Source: Pseudomonadota bacterium | Lineage (GTDB): Bacteria > Pseudomonadota > Gammaproteobacteria > Burkholderiales > Burkholderiaceae_C | Assembly: GCA_020161145.1 (NCBI GenBank) | Contig: JAIUPQ010000003.1 | Coordinates: 186,001-250,000, forward strand | Length of the DNA stretch: 64,000 nucleotides | Direction: 5' to 3' | Part shown: positions 37,844 to 46,976 of the stretch, one piece after another | Layout of the letters: each line of letters starts with the position of its first letter | Position numbering within the stretch: the first letter of the stretch is position 1 | The notes under the pieces: model-generated | Told to the model about the DNA's origin: nothing | Seen by the model: the letters and a program-made list of their open reading frames with translations, nothing else | Databases searched by the model: none | Made by a program: the position numbers and the translations under genes

Positions 37844-38521
37844 ATGACCGACACCCCTCTCACCGCCCGTGGCCGCCAACGGCTCGAAGCCATTGTGCGC
37901 GCCAGCCGCGAGGTCTTTGCCGAGAAGGGCTACGAGCACGCCACCACGGCCGAGATTGCCCAGCGGCTGGGCATCTCGGAGGCCACGGTATTCACCTACT
38001 TTCGCGGCAAGCGCGAGCTGTGCCTGCGCGTGGTTGCCGACTGGTACGACGAGATCATCGGCCGCATCGAGGCGGGCATGCCGCTGGCCGCGCCGGCGCG
38101 TACCCAGCTCGACTTCTTCGTGCGCACCCACCTGCAGCTGTTCCTGCTGCACGGCACCGGCCTGTGCGCGCTGGTGCTCAGCGAGGGCCGCAGCAAAGGG
38201 CCAGGCCTGGGGCAAGACCTGGCTCCCTTGCAGCGCCGCTACACGGCACCGTTGATGGCATTGCTGGCGCGCGGCCAGCAGGCGGGCGCCATTCGCACCG
38301 ACGTGCCGCTGCGCCTGCTGCGCCACCTGGTGCTGGGGCCGATGGAGCACATCTTGTGGGAGGCGGTCAGCCAGGCCAGGCCGCTGACCCCGGCCGACAT
38401 CGACGCGGCGGCCGATGCCCTGGTGACGCTGCTGTGGGGCGCGCTGGCCGCGCCCGAGGGCGAGCTGGCGGCGCTGCGGCAGCTGCGGGACCAGGTGGGC
38501 GCGGCGCTGCGCGGGGTCTGA
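37844..38521 (+). CDS. TetR-family regulator of the leucine-degradation locus
   Basis: 225 residues; helix-turn-helix in EIAQRLGISEATVFTYFRGK at about residue 45, followed by a long all-helical ligand domain. It diverges from liuA. TetR-type LiuQ regulators are known to control branched-chain amino acid degradation genes in betaproteobacteria, so this is a likely LiuQ-type repressor, probably released by an acyl-CoA (inference from position and operators). The start ATG is used; the in-frame TTG 18 bp earlier lies in the palindrome. Confidence 0.85.
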   Translation: MTDTPLTARGRQRLEAIVRASREVFAEKGYEHATTAEIAQRLGISEATVFTYFRGKRELCLRVVADWYDEIIGRIEAGMPLAAPARTQLDFFVRTHLQLFLLHGTGLCALVLSEGRSKGPGLGQDLAPLQRRYTAPLMALLARGQQAGAIRTDVPLRLLRHLVLGPMEHILWEAVSQARPLTPADIDAAADALVTLLWGALAAPEGELAALRQLRDQVGAALRGV

Positions 38522-38552
38522 GCCACCGGGGTCCGCACCCTACACTCGCGCC

Positions 38553-39476
38553 ATGCAGCCCGCCCAAAGCATCCACGACTTCCACGACGACCCGCGCAAC
38601 GCCACCATCCGCATCTGGATCAACGGCACGCTCTACCCGCGCGAGCAGGCCATGGTGTCGGTGTTCGATTCGGGCTTTGTGCTGGGTGACGGCGTCTGGG
38701 AGGGCTTGCGCGTGGTGGGTGGCCAGCCGGCGTTTCTGGCGGCCCACCTGGACCGGCTCTACGAGGGCGCACGCGCCATTGCGCTGGACATCGGCCTGAC
38801 GCGGGCCCAGTTGACGGCGGCGCTCCACGACACCCTGAAGGCCAACGGCATGACGGACGGCGTGCACGTGCGGCTGATGGTGACGCGCGGCGTCAAGCGC
38901 ACGCCCTACCAGGATCCGCGCGCCTGCGTGGACGGCGCCACCGTGGTCATCCTGCCCGAGTTCAAACTGGCCAAGCCCGAGACGCTGGCCGCCGGGCTCT
39001 CCCTCTTTACCGTGCATGTGCGGCGCGGCTACGCCGACGTGCAAGACCCCAAGCTCAACAGCCACAGCAAGCTCAACTGCATCACCGCCTGCATCCAGGC
39101 CACCGAGGCGGGCGCCGACGAGGCACTGATGCTGGACCCGCATGGCTTCGTGGCCACCTGCAACTCCACGCACTTCTTCATCGTGCGGCGTGGCGAGGTC
39201 TGGACCAGCAGCGGCGACTACTGCCTGCCCGGCATCACGCGGGCCAACGTGATCCAGGTCTGCCGCGAGGCGGGCATCCCCGTCTTCGAAAAGAACTTCA
39301 GCCTGACCCAGGTTTACGGCGCCGACGAGGCCTTCTGCACCGGCACCTTCGCCGGCGTGGTGCCGGTGCGCAGCGTGGACGGCCGCGCCTTCACCGCCCT
39401 GCCCGGCCCCATGGTGCAGCGCCTGCAAGGCCTCTACCAAGACCTGGTGCGGCGCGACGTGGGTGCCCGCACATGA
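38553..39476 (+). CDS. class IV PLP aminotransferase (branched-chain/D-amino acid type)
   Basis: 307 residues with the fold-type IV pattern: VSVFDSGFVLGDGVWEGLRV, the PLP lysine in LNSHSKLNCITACIQA, MLDPHGFVATCNSTHFFIVR and TGTFAGVVPVRSVDGR. The class covers branched-chain aminotransferase, D-alanine transaminase and ADC lyase; closeness to the leucine-degradation locus hints at a branched-chain substrate, but this is only context. It overlaps the sulfotransferase-like gene by 4 bp (ATGA). Confidence 0.85.
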   Translation: MQPAQSIHDFHDDPRNATIRIWINGTLYPREQAMVSVFDSGFVLGDGVWEGLRVVGGQPAFLAAHLDRLYEGARAIALDIGLTRAQLTAALHDTLKANGMTDGVHVRLMVTRGVKRTPYQDPRACVDGATVVILPEFKLAKPETLAAGLSLFTVHVRRGYADVQDPKLNSHSKLNCITACIQATEAGADEALMLDPHGFVATCNSTHFFIVRRGEVWTSSGDYCLPGITRANVIQVCREAGIPVFEKNFSLTQVYGADEAFCTGTFAGVVPVRSVDGRAFTALPGPMVQRLQGLYQDLVRRDVGART

Positions 39477-40216
39477 CCCCGCTGCGCGTGGCCATGTGGA
39501 GCGGCCCGCGCAACATCTCCACGGCCATGATGCGGGCCTGGGAGAACCGGGGCGATTGCGCCGTCAGCGACGAGCCGCTCTATGCCGCCTACCTGGCCGC
39601 CACGGGGCTGGATCACCCGGGCCGTGACGCCATCATCGCCGCCGGTGAAACCGATTGGCGCGCCGTGGTGGCCGACCTCACCACGCGCGAGCCCGGCCCG
39701 CCCATCTGGTACCAGAAACACATGACCCACCACTTGCTGTCCGGCATGGACACCGAGTGGGTGCACGGCCTGGCCAACGTGCTGTTGATCCGCGAGCCGG
39801 CGCAGGTGGTGGCCTCTTACGTCAAGAGCCGTGCCGCGTGCGAGCCAGCCGACATCGGCGTGCTGCAGCAGGCCCAGCTGTTTGATGCCATCACCGCCCG
39901 GCGCGGCGAGCCCCCACTGGTCATCGACGCCGACGACTTCCTGCAAGCCCCCGAGGCCCATTTGCGCGTCCTGTGTGAGCGGCTGGGCATCGCCTTCACG
40001 CCACGCATGCTGCACTGGCCTGCCGGCCCGCGCGCCAGCGACGGCATCTGGGCGCCTTATTGGTATGACGCGGTGTGGCGCTCCACCGGTTTTGCGCCCT
40101 GGCAGCCGCGCCAGCCTGCCCTGACCCTGCAAGGGGCCGCCGTGGCGGCGGCCTGCACGCCGGCCTACCTGCGGCTGCATGCGCAGCGGCTGCGCGTGAC
40201 CGGCGCCACCCCGTGA
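39473..40216 (+). CDS. sulfotransferase-like protein
   Basis: 247 residues with a sulfotransferase-type N-terminal P-loop region (MWSGPRNISTAMMRAWENRG) and PAQVVASYVKSR where PAPS 3'-phosphate-binding residues lie in the family. Proteins of this subgroup are annotated as sulfotransferases but lack a demonstrated substrate, and often sit beside class IV aminotransferases. The overlaps (4 bp upstream, GTGA downstream) point to a shared task with its neighbours. Confidence 0.7.
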   Translation: MTPLRVAMWSGPRNISTAMMRAWENRGDCAVSDEPLYAAYLAATGLDHPGRDAIIAAGETDWRAVVADLTTREPGPPIWYQKHMTHHLLSGMDTEWVHGLANVLLIREPAQVVASYVKSRAACEPADIGVLQQAQLFDAITARRGEPPLVIDADDFLQAPEAHLRVLCERLGIAFTPRMLHWPAGPRASDGIWAPYWYDAVWRSTGFAPWQPRQPALTLQGAAVAAACTPAYLRLHAQRLRVTGATP

Positions 40217-40497
40217 GGCACGCCACCGCAGCCTCGCTGCACGCGCTGGCGCCGCTGCTTGCGCAACTGCGTGCACTGCCGGGGCTGGTGGAACGCAGGC
40301 CCGGCATCTTTTACCTGCGTGCCCATGCTTTTTTGCACTTCCACGAAGACGCGGCCGGCCTGTTTGCGGACGTGAAACTCGATCGCCAGCGCTTCGAGCG
40401 GCACACCGTCAGCACGCCGGCACAACAGCAGGCCGTGCTTGCGGCCATTGCCAGGGTGCTGGCCGACGGCAACCCACCGCGGAGCTTGGCACAATAG
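40213..40497 (+). CDS. small conserved-looking hypothetical protein
   Basis: 94 residues from a GTG start overlapping the previous stop. It contains GIFYLRAHAFLHFHEDAAGL followed by FADVKLDRQRFERHTV, a pattern that looks like a compact alpha/beta protein, but I cannot name a family. Its place at the end of the aminotransferase/sulfotransferase-like unit suggests a related role. Confidence 0.6.
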   Translation: MRHATAASLHALAPLLAQLRALPGLVERRPGIFYLRAHAFLHFHEDAAGLFADVKLDRQRFERHTVSTPAQQQAVLAAIARVLADGNPPRSLAQ

Positions 40498-40528
40498 CGC
40501 CTTTCCTCAACTGCTTGACCTCGCCACC

Positions 40529-40687
40529 ATGGGCAACAAAATCGTCACCGAAGCCGACCGCAAATTCACCAAGCCGCTGCCCGGCGCTGTGGCCGTCCGC
40601 CAGGGCATTGGCCAAAAATGCAGCCAGGAGCGGGGCTCGCACACGCGCAGCAAGAAAAACCCCGGCAAGCGCCCGCACCAGGGCTGA
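40529..40687 (+). CDS. small basic protein, function unknown
   Basis: 52 residues, very rich in Lys/Arg (MGNKIVTEADRKFTKPLPGA, then GIGQKCSQERGSHTRSKKNP). The basic C-terminus suggests nucleic acid or ribosome binding. The KIVTEADR segment recalls the E. coli ribosome-associated Sra (KIVTEGDK), but the rest does not match, so no name is given. A good terminator follows at once. Confidence 0.6.
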   Translation: MGNKIVTEADRKFTKPLPGAVAVRQGIGQKCSQERGSHTRSKKNPGKRPHQG

Positions 40688-40709
40688 AGCTCACGCTCAC
40701 CGCACACGA

Positions 40710-40733
40710 CGCCCCACACCGTGGGGCGTTTTT
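40710..40733 (+). terminator. rho-independent terminator
   Basis: CGCCCCAC-ACC-GTGGGGCG, an 8-bp stem, followed by TTTTT. It ends the plus-strand unit beginning with the aminotransferase or the small basic protein. It abuts the 3' end of the convergent thioesterase gene. Confidence 0.9.
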
Positions 40734-41161
40734 CATGGTGCGGCGGTGAACTGCGCGCGCAGCCAGTCGGGCAGCGGCGCTGGTTTTTGCGTGTCGAAGT
40801 CGAACCACACGGTGGTGGCACCGCCTTCGGCGCAGATGACGTCAGGGGCGTCGGCGCGCGCCAGCGTGACGAAGGCGTCGAAGCTGGAGCGCCCGGGGCT
40901 GGCGATGTAATGCCGTGCCAGCAGGTCGCCGGGGTATTCGAGCTGGGTCAGGAAGTTGCAAAACGCATTGACGACGATGGCCCCCACGCCGGTCTGCTTG
41001 AGCTCCAGGCCCACGTGGCGCAGCCACTCCACGCGCACGCTCTCCAGGTAGCGAAAGTAGACGGCGTTGTTGACGTGGCCCAGCGCGTCCATGTCGCCCC
41101 AGCGAATGGGCAGCGTCATCTCGAACGTCAGCTGCTTGTCCTTGGGGATCTCTATGCGCAT
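40733..41161 (-). CDS. acyl-CoA thioesterase (4-hydroxybenzoyl-CoA thioesterase family)
   Basis: 142-residue hotdog-fold thioesterase. The signature RWGDMDALGHVNNAVYFRYL includes the catalytic Asp of the 4HBT/YbgC group. The start MRIEIPKDKQLTFEM is favoured by family length. The acyl-CoA substrate is unknown. It is transcribed after the SDR gene, from which it is separated by an intergenic repeat. Confidence 0.88.
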   Translation of the reverse strand: MRIEIPKDKQLTFEMTLPIRWGDMDALGHVNNAVYFRYLESVRVEWLRHVGLELKQTGVGAIVVNAFCNFLTQLEYPGDLLARHYIASPGRSSFDAFVTLARADAPDVICAEGGATTVWFDFDTQKPAPLPDWLRAQFTAAP

Positions 41162-41210
41162 ATCAACTCTCCGTCGCACCGCAGGCCACAACCAAAACCC
41201 AGCAACTGCC

Positions 41211-41284
41211 GTGGATCCGGCTTGGCCGGTCCACTGGCAGTGCCCCCTTGAAGGGGGCGCGATCTGTGATCGCGTAGGGGGTGG
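41211..41284 (+). repeat. intergenic repeat, copy B
   Basis: GGATCCGGCTTGGCCGGTCC, CCCCCTTGAAGGGGGCGCGA and GCGTAGGGGGTG align with copy A at 36464-36535. It contains its own palindrome CCCCCTT-GAAGGGGG. It lies between the SDR and thioesterase genes. Confidence 0.55.
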
Positions 41285-41290
41285 GTCACA

Positions 41291-42073
41291 TCAGAGGGAC
41301 AAGCCGTCATCCACCGACAGCACGGTGCCATTGATGAAGTGGCTTTCGGTGGCGCACAGCATCAGCAGCGCCGTGTCCAGATCCTGCGGCTTGCCCACGC
41401 GCTGGCGCGGCAAGGCGGCCACCAGCTTGCGGCCTTGTTCGGTGGACCACACCGCGTGGTTCATCTCGGTGTCGATATAGCCGGGGCAGATGGCGTTGAC
41501 GTTGATGCCATCGCGCCCCCACTCCAGCGCCATGGCGCGCGTCATCTGCACCACGCCGGCCTTGGACATGGCGTAGACCCCCAGGTTGCGCGTGGCACGC
41601 TGGGCAGCCACCGAGGCGATATTGACGATGCGCCCGCCGATGAAGGTGCCCGGCGCGGCGCCATGGGCGCGGGCCACCATGCGCTTGGCCACCTCTTGTG
41701 CCATGAAGAAGGCGCCGCGCAGATTGGTCTGCATCAGTTGGTCGTAGTCCGCCGGCTGCACCTCCAGCAGGCTGCTCATCTGCGACACGCCGGCGTTGTT
41801 GACCAGGATGTCCAACGTGCCGACCTCGGTCTCGGCATGGGCCACGGCGGCCTTGATGCTGTCCACGTCGGTGACGTCGAGCGCCACCACGTGGGCGTCG
41901 CCGCCGGCGCCCTCAATTTCGGCGCGCAACCGCTTCAGCCGCTCGGTGCGCCGGCCGGCCAGGGCCACGGCCGCACCGGCCTTGGCCAGGGTGCGCGCAA
42001 ACTGCGCGCCCAGGCCGCTGCTGGCACCGGTTACCAGCGCCACGCGGCCACTCAGATCAATGGGATAGCTCAT
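41291..42073 (-). CDS. short-chain dehydrogenase/reductase
   Basis: 260-residue classical SDR: cofactor motif TGASSGLGAQFARTLAKAGA, NNAGVSQMSSLL, active-site S...Y...K in YAMSKAGVVQMTRAMALEWG and PGYIDTEMN. The coenzyme-selecting region AGRRTERLKRL suggests NADP(H). It may reduce a 3-oxoacyl or similar compound; no specific substrate can be inferred. It diverges from the ETF-QO gene by 55 bp. Confidence 0.88.
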   Translation of the reverse strand: MSYPIDLSGRVALVTGASSGLGAQFARTLAKAGAAVALAGRRTERLKRLRAEIEGAGGDAHVVALDVTDVDSIKAAVAHAETEVGTLDILVNNAGVSQMSSLLEVQPADYDQLMQTNLRGAFFMAQEVAKRMVARAHGAAPGTFIGGRIVNIASVAAQRATRNLGVYAMSKAGVVQMTRAMALEWGRDGINVNAICPGYIDTEMNHAVWSTEQGRKLVAALPRQRVGKPQDLDTALLMLCATESHFINGTVLSVDDGLSL

Positions 42074-42128
42074 GCGGTCACGATAGCACGCAGCCTAAAA
42101 TCCGTGCTTTCCAAAGAGGACGCCAACC

Positions 42129-43811
42129 ATGCCCCAAACAGCCCCCGAGTTGCTGGCCCAATTTGGCCCCCGCGAGTCCATGGAGTACGACGTGGTCATC
42201 GTGGGCGGCGGGCCGGCAGGCCTCTCGGCAGCCATCCGCATCAAGCAGGGCAATCCCGACGTGTCGGTGGTGGTGCTGGAGAAGGGCTCGGAGCCAGGCG
42301 CCCATATTCTGTCGGGCGCGGTGATGGACCCGCGTGCCATCACCGAGCTGTTCCCCGACTGGAAGGAGCGCGGTGCGCCGCTGGGCCAGGCGGTGACGGG
42401 CGACGACGTGCTGTTCCTGTCCGAGGACGGCAGCCGCCGCACACCCGATGCACTGGTGCCGCGCAACTTCCACAACCACGGCTGCTACGTCATCTCGCTG
42501 TCCAACGTGGTCAAGTGGCTGGCCACCCAGGCCGAGGCGCTGGGTGTGGAGATCTTCCCGGGCTTTGCGGCCGCCGAGGTGTTGTATGGCGAGGATGGCA
42601 GCGTCATCGGCGTGGCCACCGGCAACATGGGCGTGGGCAAGGACGGCCAGCCCACCGACCACTTTCAGCTGGGCATGGCGCTGCTGGGCAAATACACCTT
42701 GTTTGCCGAAGGCGCGCGTGGCCACCTGGGGCGCGAGCTGCTGGCCCACTATGGCCTGACCGAAGGGCGCGATCCGCAGAGCTTTGCCATCGGCATCAAA
42801 GAGTTGTGGGAAGTGCCGCCCGAGAAGGCGCAGCCCGGCCGCGTGGTGCACACCGCCGGCTGGCCCATGCAGGACGACACCTTTGGTGGCGGCTTTCTCT
42901 ACCACCTGGAAGACAACCTGGTCACGCTGGGTTTCGTCGTCGGACTGGACTACAGCAACCCCTGGTTGAGTCCCTTTGAGGAGATGCAGCGCTGGAAGAC
43001 CCACCCGGCCATCCGCGCCCACATCGAGGGCGGCAAGCGCCTGGGCTATGGCGCGCGCGCCATCAACAACGGCACGCCGCAGGCGCTGCCCAAGCTGGTC
43101 TTTCCCGGCGGCGCGCTGCTGGGTTGCGACGCGGGCTTTCTCAACGCCGCCCGCATCAAGGGCAGCCATGCGGCCATCAAGAGTGGCATGTTGGCCGCCG
43201 ACGCCGTGGTGGCCGCGCTGGCGGCCGGCCGCGCCCATGACGAGCTGGCGGCCTACCCGGAGGCCTACGAAGGCAGTTGGCTCAACGAGGAGTTGCAGCA
43301 GACCCGCAACTTCAAGGCCTGGTTCAAGAACCATGGCCAGACCGTGGGCACGCTGATGACCGGCATCGAGCAGTGGCTGCTGCCCAAGATCGGCATCAGC
43401 ACCCCGCCCTGGACGCTGCACAACCGCACGCCCGACCACGTCAAGCTCAAGCCGGCCGCCGAATCGGCCCAGATCGCCTACCCCAAGCCTGACGGCGTGT
43501 TGACCTTCGACCGGCTCTCGTCGGTGTTCATCAGCAACACCAACCACGAAGAGAACCAGCCCGCCCACCTGACGCTCAAGGATGCGAGCGTGCCCGTGCA
43601 CATCAACCTGCTGCAGTACGCCGGCCCCGAAAGCCGCTACTGCCCCGCAGGCGTCTATGAATTCGTCAAGACCGATGCGGGCGAGGACAAGCTGGTCATC
43701 AACGCGCAGAACTGCGTGCACTGCAAGACCTGCGACATCAAAGACCCCACGCAGAACATCGTCTGGGTGACGCCCGAGGGCGGCGGCGGCCCCAACTACG
43801 TGGGGATGTAA
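42129..43811 (+). CDS. electron transfer flavoprotein-ubiquinone oxidoreductase
   Basis: 560 residues. It carries electrons from acyl-CoA dehydrogenases (via ETF) to ubiquinone at the inner membrane. An N-terminal FAD motif (VVIVGGGPAGLSAAIRI), the GAHILSGAVMDPRA segment, and a C-terminal ferredoxin-like [4Fe-4S] site (CPAGVYEFV, NCVHCKTCDIKDP) are visible. It fits functionally with the isovaleryl-CoA dehydrogenase 4 kb away. The structural ETF genes are not in this window. Confidence 0.95.
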   Translation: MPQTAPELLAQFGPRESMEYDVVIVGGGPAGLSAAIRIKQGNPDVSVVVLEKGSEPGAHILSGAVMDPRAITELFPDWKERGAPLGQAVTGDDVLFLSEDGSRRTPDALVPRNFHNHGCYVISLSNVVKWLATQAEALGVEIFPGFAAAEVLYGEDGSVIGVATGNMGVGKDGQPTDHFQLGMALLGKYTLFAEGARGHLGRELLAHYGLTEGRDPQSFAIGIKELWEVPPEKAQPGRVVHTAGWPMQDDTFGGGFLYHLEDNLVTLGFVVGLDYSNPWLSPFEEMQRWKTHPAIRAHIEGGKRLGYGARAINNGTPQALPKLVFPGGALLGCDAGFLNAARIKGSHAAIKSGMLAADAVVAALAAGRAHDELAAYPEAYEGSWLNEELQQTRNFKAWFKNHGQTVGTLMTGIEQWLLPKIGISTPPWTLHNRTPDHVKLKPAAESAQIAYPKPDGVLTFDRLSSVFISNTNHEENQPAHLTLKDASVPVHINLLQYAGPESRYCPAGVYEFVKTDAGEDKLVINAQNCVHCKTCDIKDPTQNIVWVTPEGGGGPNYVGM

Positions 43812-43835
43812 GCCCCACCGCGCGCCGGCGCCGGC

Positions 43836-44612
43836 TTACTCGGCGTCCGGCGCCCGGGTGTGCTTGATGAACAACTGCGCGGCCCAGATGCCGATCTGGT
43901 AGAGCACGCACATCGGGATGGCCAGCGAGAGCTGCGAGACCACGTCGGGCGGCGTCACCACCGCCGCGACGATGAAGGCCACGACGATGAAGTAGGCGCG
44001 GAATTCCTTGAGCTTCTCAATGGTGACCACGCCCATGCGCGCCAGCACCACCACCGCCACCGGCACCTCGAAGGCCACCCCGAAGGCGAGGAACATGGAC
44101 GTGACGAAGCTGAGGTAGGCCTCGATGTCCGGCGCGGCCGTGACCGAGCGCGGCGCGAAGCCCTGGATGAAGGCAAACACCTTGCCAAAGACAAAGAAAT
44201 AGCAAAACGCCACGCCCATGAAGAACAGCAGCGTGCTGGAGACGACCAGCGGCAGCACCAGTTTTTTCTCGTGGCTGTAGAGGCCCGGCGCCACAAACGC
44301 CCAGACCTGGTAGAGCACCACCGGCAGCGCCACGAAGAAGGCCGCCAGCAGCGTGATCTTCAGCGGCACCAGAAACGGCGAGATGACGCCGGTGGCAATC
44401 ACCGTGGCGCCCTTGGGCAGTGCCGACACCAGCGGCGCGGCCAGCAGGTCGTAGAGCCCGCCGGGGCCGGGCCAGACCGAGAGCACGGCAAACGCGATGC
44501 CCACGGCGATGAAGGCGCGCACCAGTCGGTCGCGCAACTCGATCAGGTGGCTGACGAAGGGGGCTTCGGAGCCGGCCAGTTCGTCCTGCGGGGGTTTGGG
44601 GTCCGCGCTCAA
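43836..44612 (-). CDS. tatC: Sec-independent protein translocase TatC
   Basis: 258-residue, six-TM core of the twin-arginine translocon. N-terminal FVSHLIELRDRLVRAFIAVG, the periplasmic FVAPGLYSHEKKL, and SPFLVPLKITLLAAFF are characteristic. The start is TTG, overlapping the tatB stop (TTGA) and preceded by GGAG 7 bp upstream; no nearer ATG is available. Two signal peptides in this window (TAXI and DctP binding proteins) show Tat-like twin arginines. Confidence 0.95.
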   Translation of the reverse strand: MSADPKPPQDELAGSEAPFVSHLIELRDRLVRAFIAVGIAFAVLSVWPGPGGLYDLLAAPLVSALPKGATVIATGVISPFLVPLKITLLAAFFVALPVVLYQVWAFVAPGLYSHEKKLVLPLVVSSTLLFFMGVAFCYFFVFGKVFAFIQGFAPRSVTAAPDIEAYLSFVTSMFLAFGVAFEVPVAVVVLARMGVVTIEKLKEFRAYFIVVAFIVAAVVTPPDVVSQLSLAIPMCVLYQIGIWAAQLFIKHTRAPDAE

Positions 44613-45091
44613 CGCCTTGCTCCTGGTGGCCGAAAGCGCGCCACCCGGGCGGCTGCCGACTGCACATGGCGGCGCACGCCGGCACGCTGCTTGTACCACT
44701 GCGGCACGGCGCCGCGCTTGACGCGCCAGTTCTTGCGCGGGGGCTCGTAGGTGGGCGCAGCCGCAGGCAAGGTGGGGCCATCGTGCCAGTCGGTCCGCTC
44801 GGGCTCATGGGCGCCAGGGTTCCAGGTGGTGGCCTGGTTCAACTCATCAACCTGGCCTTGCACCGACTGCTGCACGCCACGCGCAGCGTCTTCCATCTGG
44901 GCCTTCATCTTTTGCAACTCATCGAGCTCGATGGAGCGGTTGACCTCGGCTTTCACGTCGGCCACGTAGCGTTGGGCCTTGCCCACGAAATGACCGACCA
45001 CCCGCGCCACGCGCGGCAGCCGCTCGGGGCCGATGGCTACCAGCGCGACGACGCCGATGACGCCGATCTCCCAGATGTCGAAATTGAACAT
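44609..45091 (-). CDS. tatB: Sec-independent protein translocase TatB
   Basis: 160 residues: short N-terminal membrane helix (MFNFDIWEIGVIGVVALVAI), the GPERLPRVAR hinge and an amphipathic helix, then a long Pro-rich cytoplasmic tail. Acts with TatC to receive folded twin-arginine substrates. Located between tatA (46 bp upstream) and tatC (overlap). Confidence 0.95.
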   Translation of the reverse strand: MFNFDIWEIGVIGVVALVAIGPERLPRVARVVGHFVGKAQRYVADVKAEVNRSIELDELQKMKAQMEDAARGVQQSVQGQVDELNQATTWNPGAHEPERTDWHDGPTLPAAAPTYEPPRKNWRVKRGAVPQWYKQRAGVRRHVQSAAARVARFRPPGARR

Positions 45092-45137
45092 GGCGGGCGC
45101 CTCACCGCGCCCGGCAAGCGGGTTGCGGGCGGCTCAC

Positions 45138-45362
45138 TTACTGCTTGGTCTTGGCGTCGACGTCGATGGTCTCGCCCTGCACCTTGGGCGGCGCGCTGAC
45201 CTGGGCGGGCGGATCGCTGTCGGCGCCGCCCTTGACACCGTCTTTGAAGCCCTTGACGGCCTCGCCGAGATCGCTGCCCATGTTCTTCAGCTTCTTGGTG
45301 CCAAAGATCAGCACCACCACCAACAACACGATCAACCAATGCCAGATGCTGAATGAACCCAT
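45138..45362 (-). CDS. tatA: Sec-independent protein translocase TatA
   Basis: 74 residues: [20 protein letters not shown] is the membrane helix, followed by the [20 protein letters not shown] amphipathic helix typical of TatA/E, and a short tail. It oligomerises to form the Tat pore. The start ATG has GGGAG 8 bp upstream; the longer frame begins with TTG. First gene of tatABC, 89 bp after glpK. Confidence 0.95.
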   Translation of the reverse strand: MGSFSIWHWLIVLLVVVLIFGTKKLKNMGSDLGEAVKGFKDGVKGGADSDPPAQVSAPPKVQGETIDVDAKTKQ

Positions 45363-45451
45363 AAGAGGGACTCCCAACTCGATGAATCAAACAGCGATTC
45401 TAGGCTGCCGGCCCACCGCGACGGTGACGAATTGGCAGGCATCACCGGCCG

Positions 45452-46945
<1,494 letters not shown>

Positions 46946-46976
46946 GATGCATGCAGACTACCCCAAGTAGACCGGC

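Noticed and set aside
40529-40687. Ribosomal protein Sra (S22) or THX
   Set aside because: Only the KIVTEADR stretch resembles Sra, and the rest does not match either protein; left unnamed.
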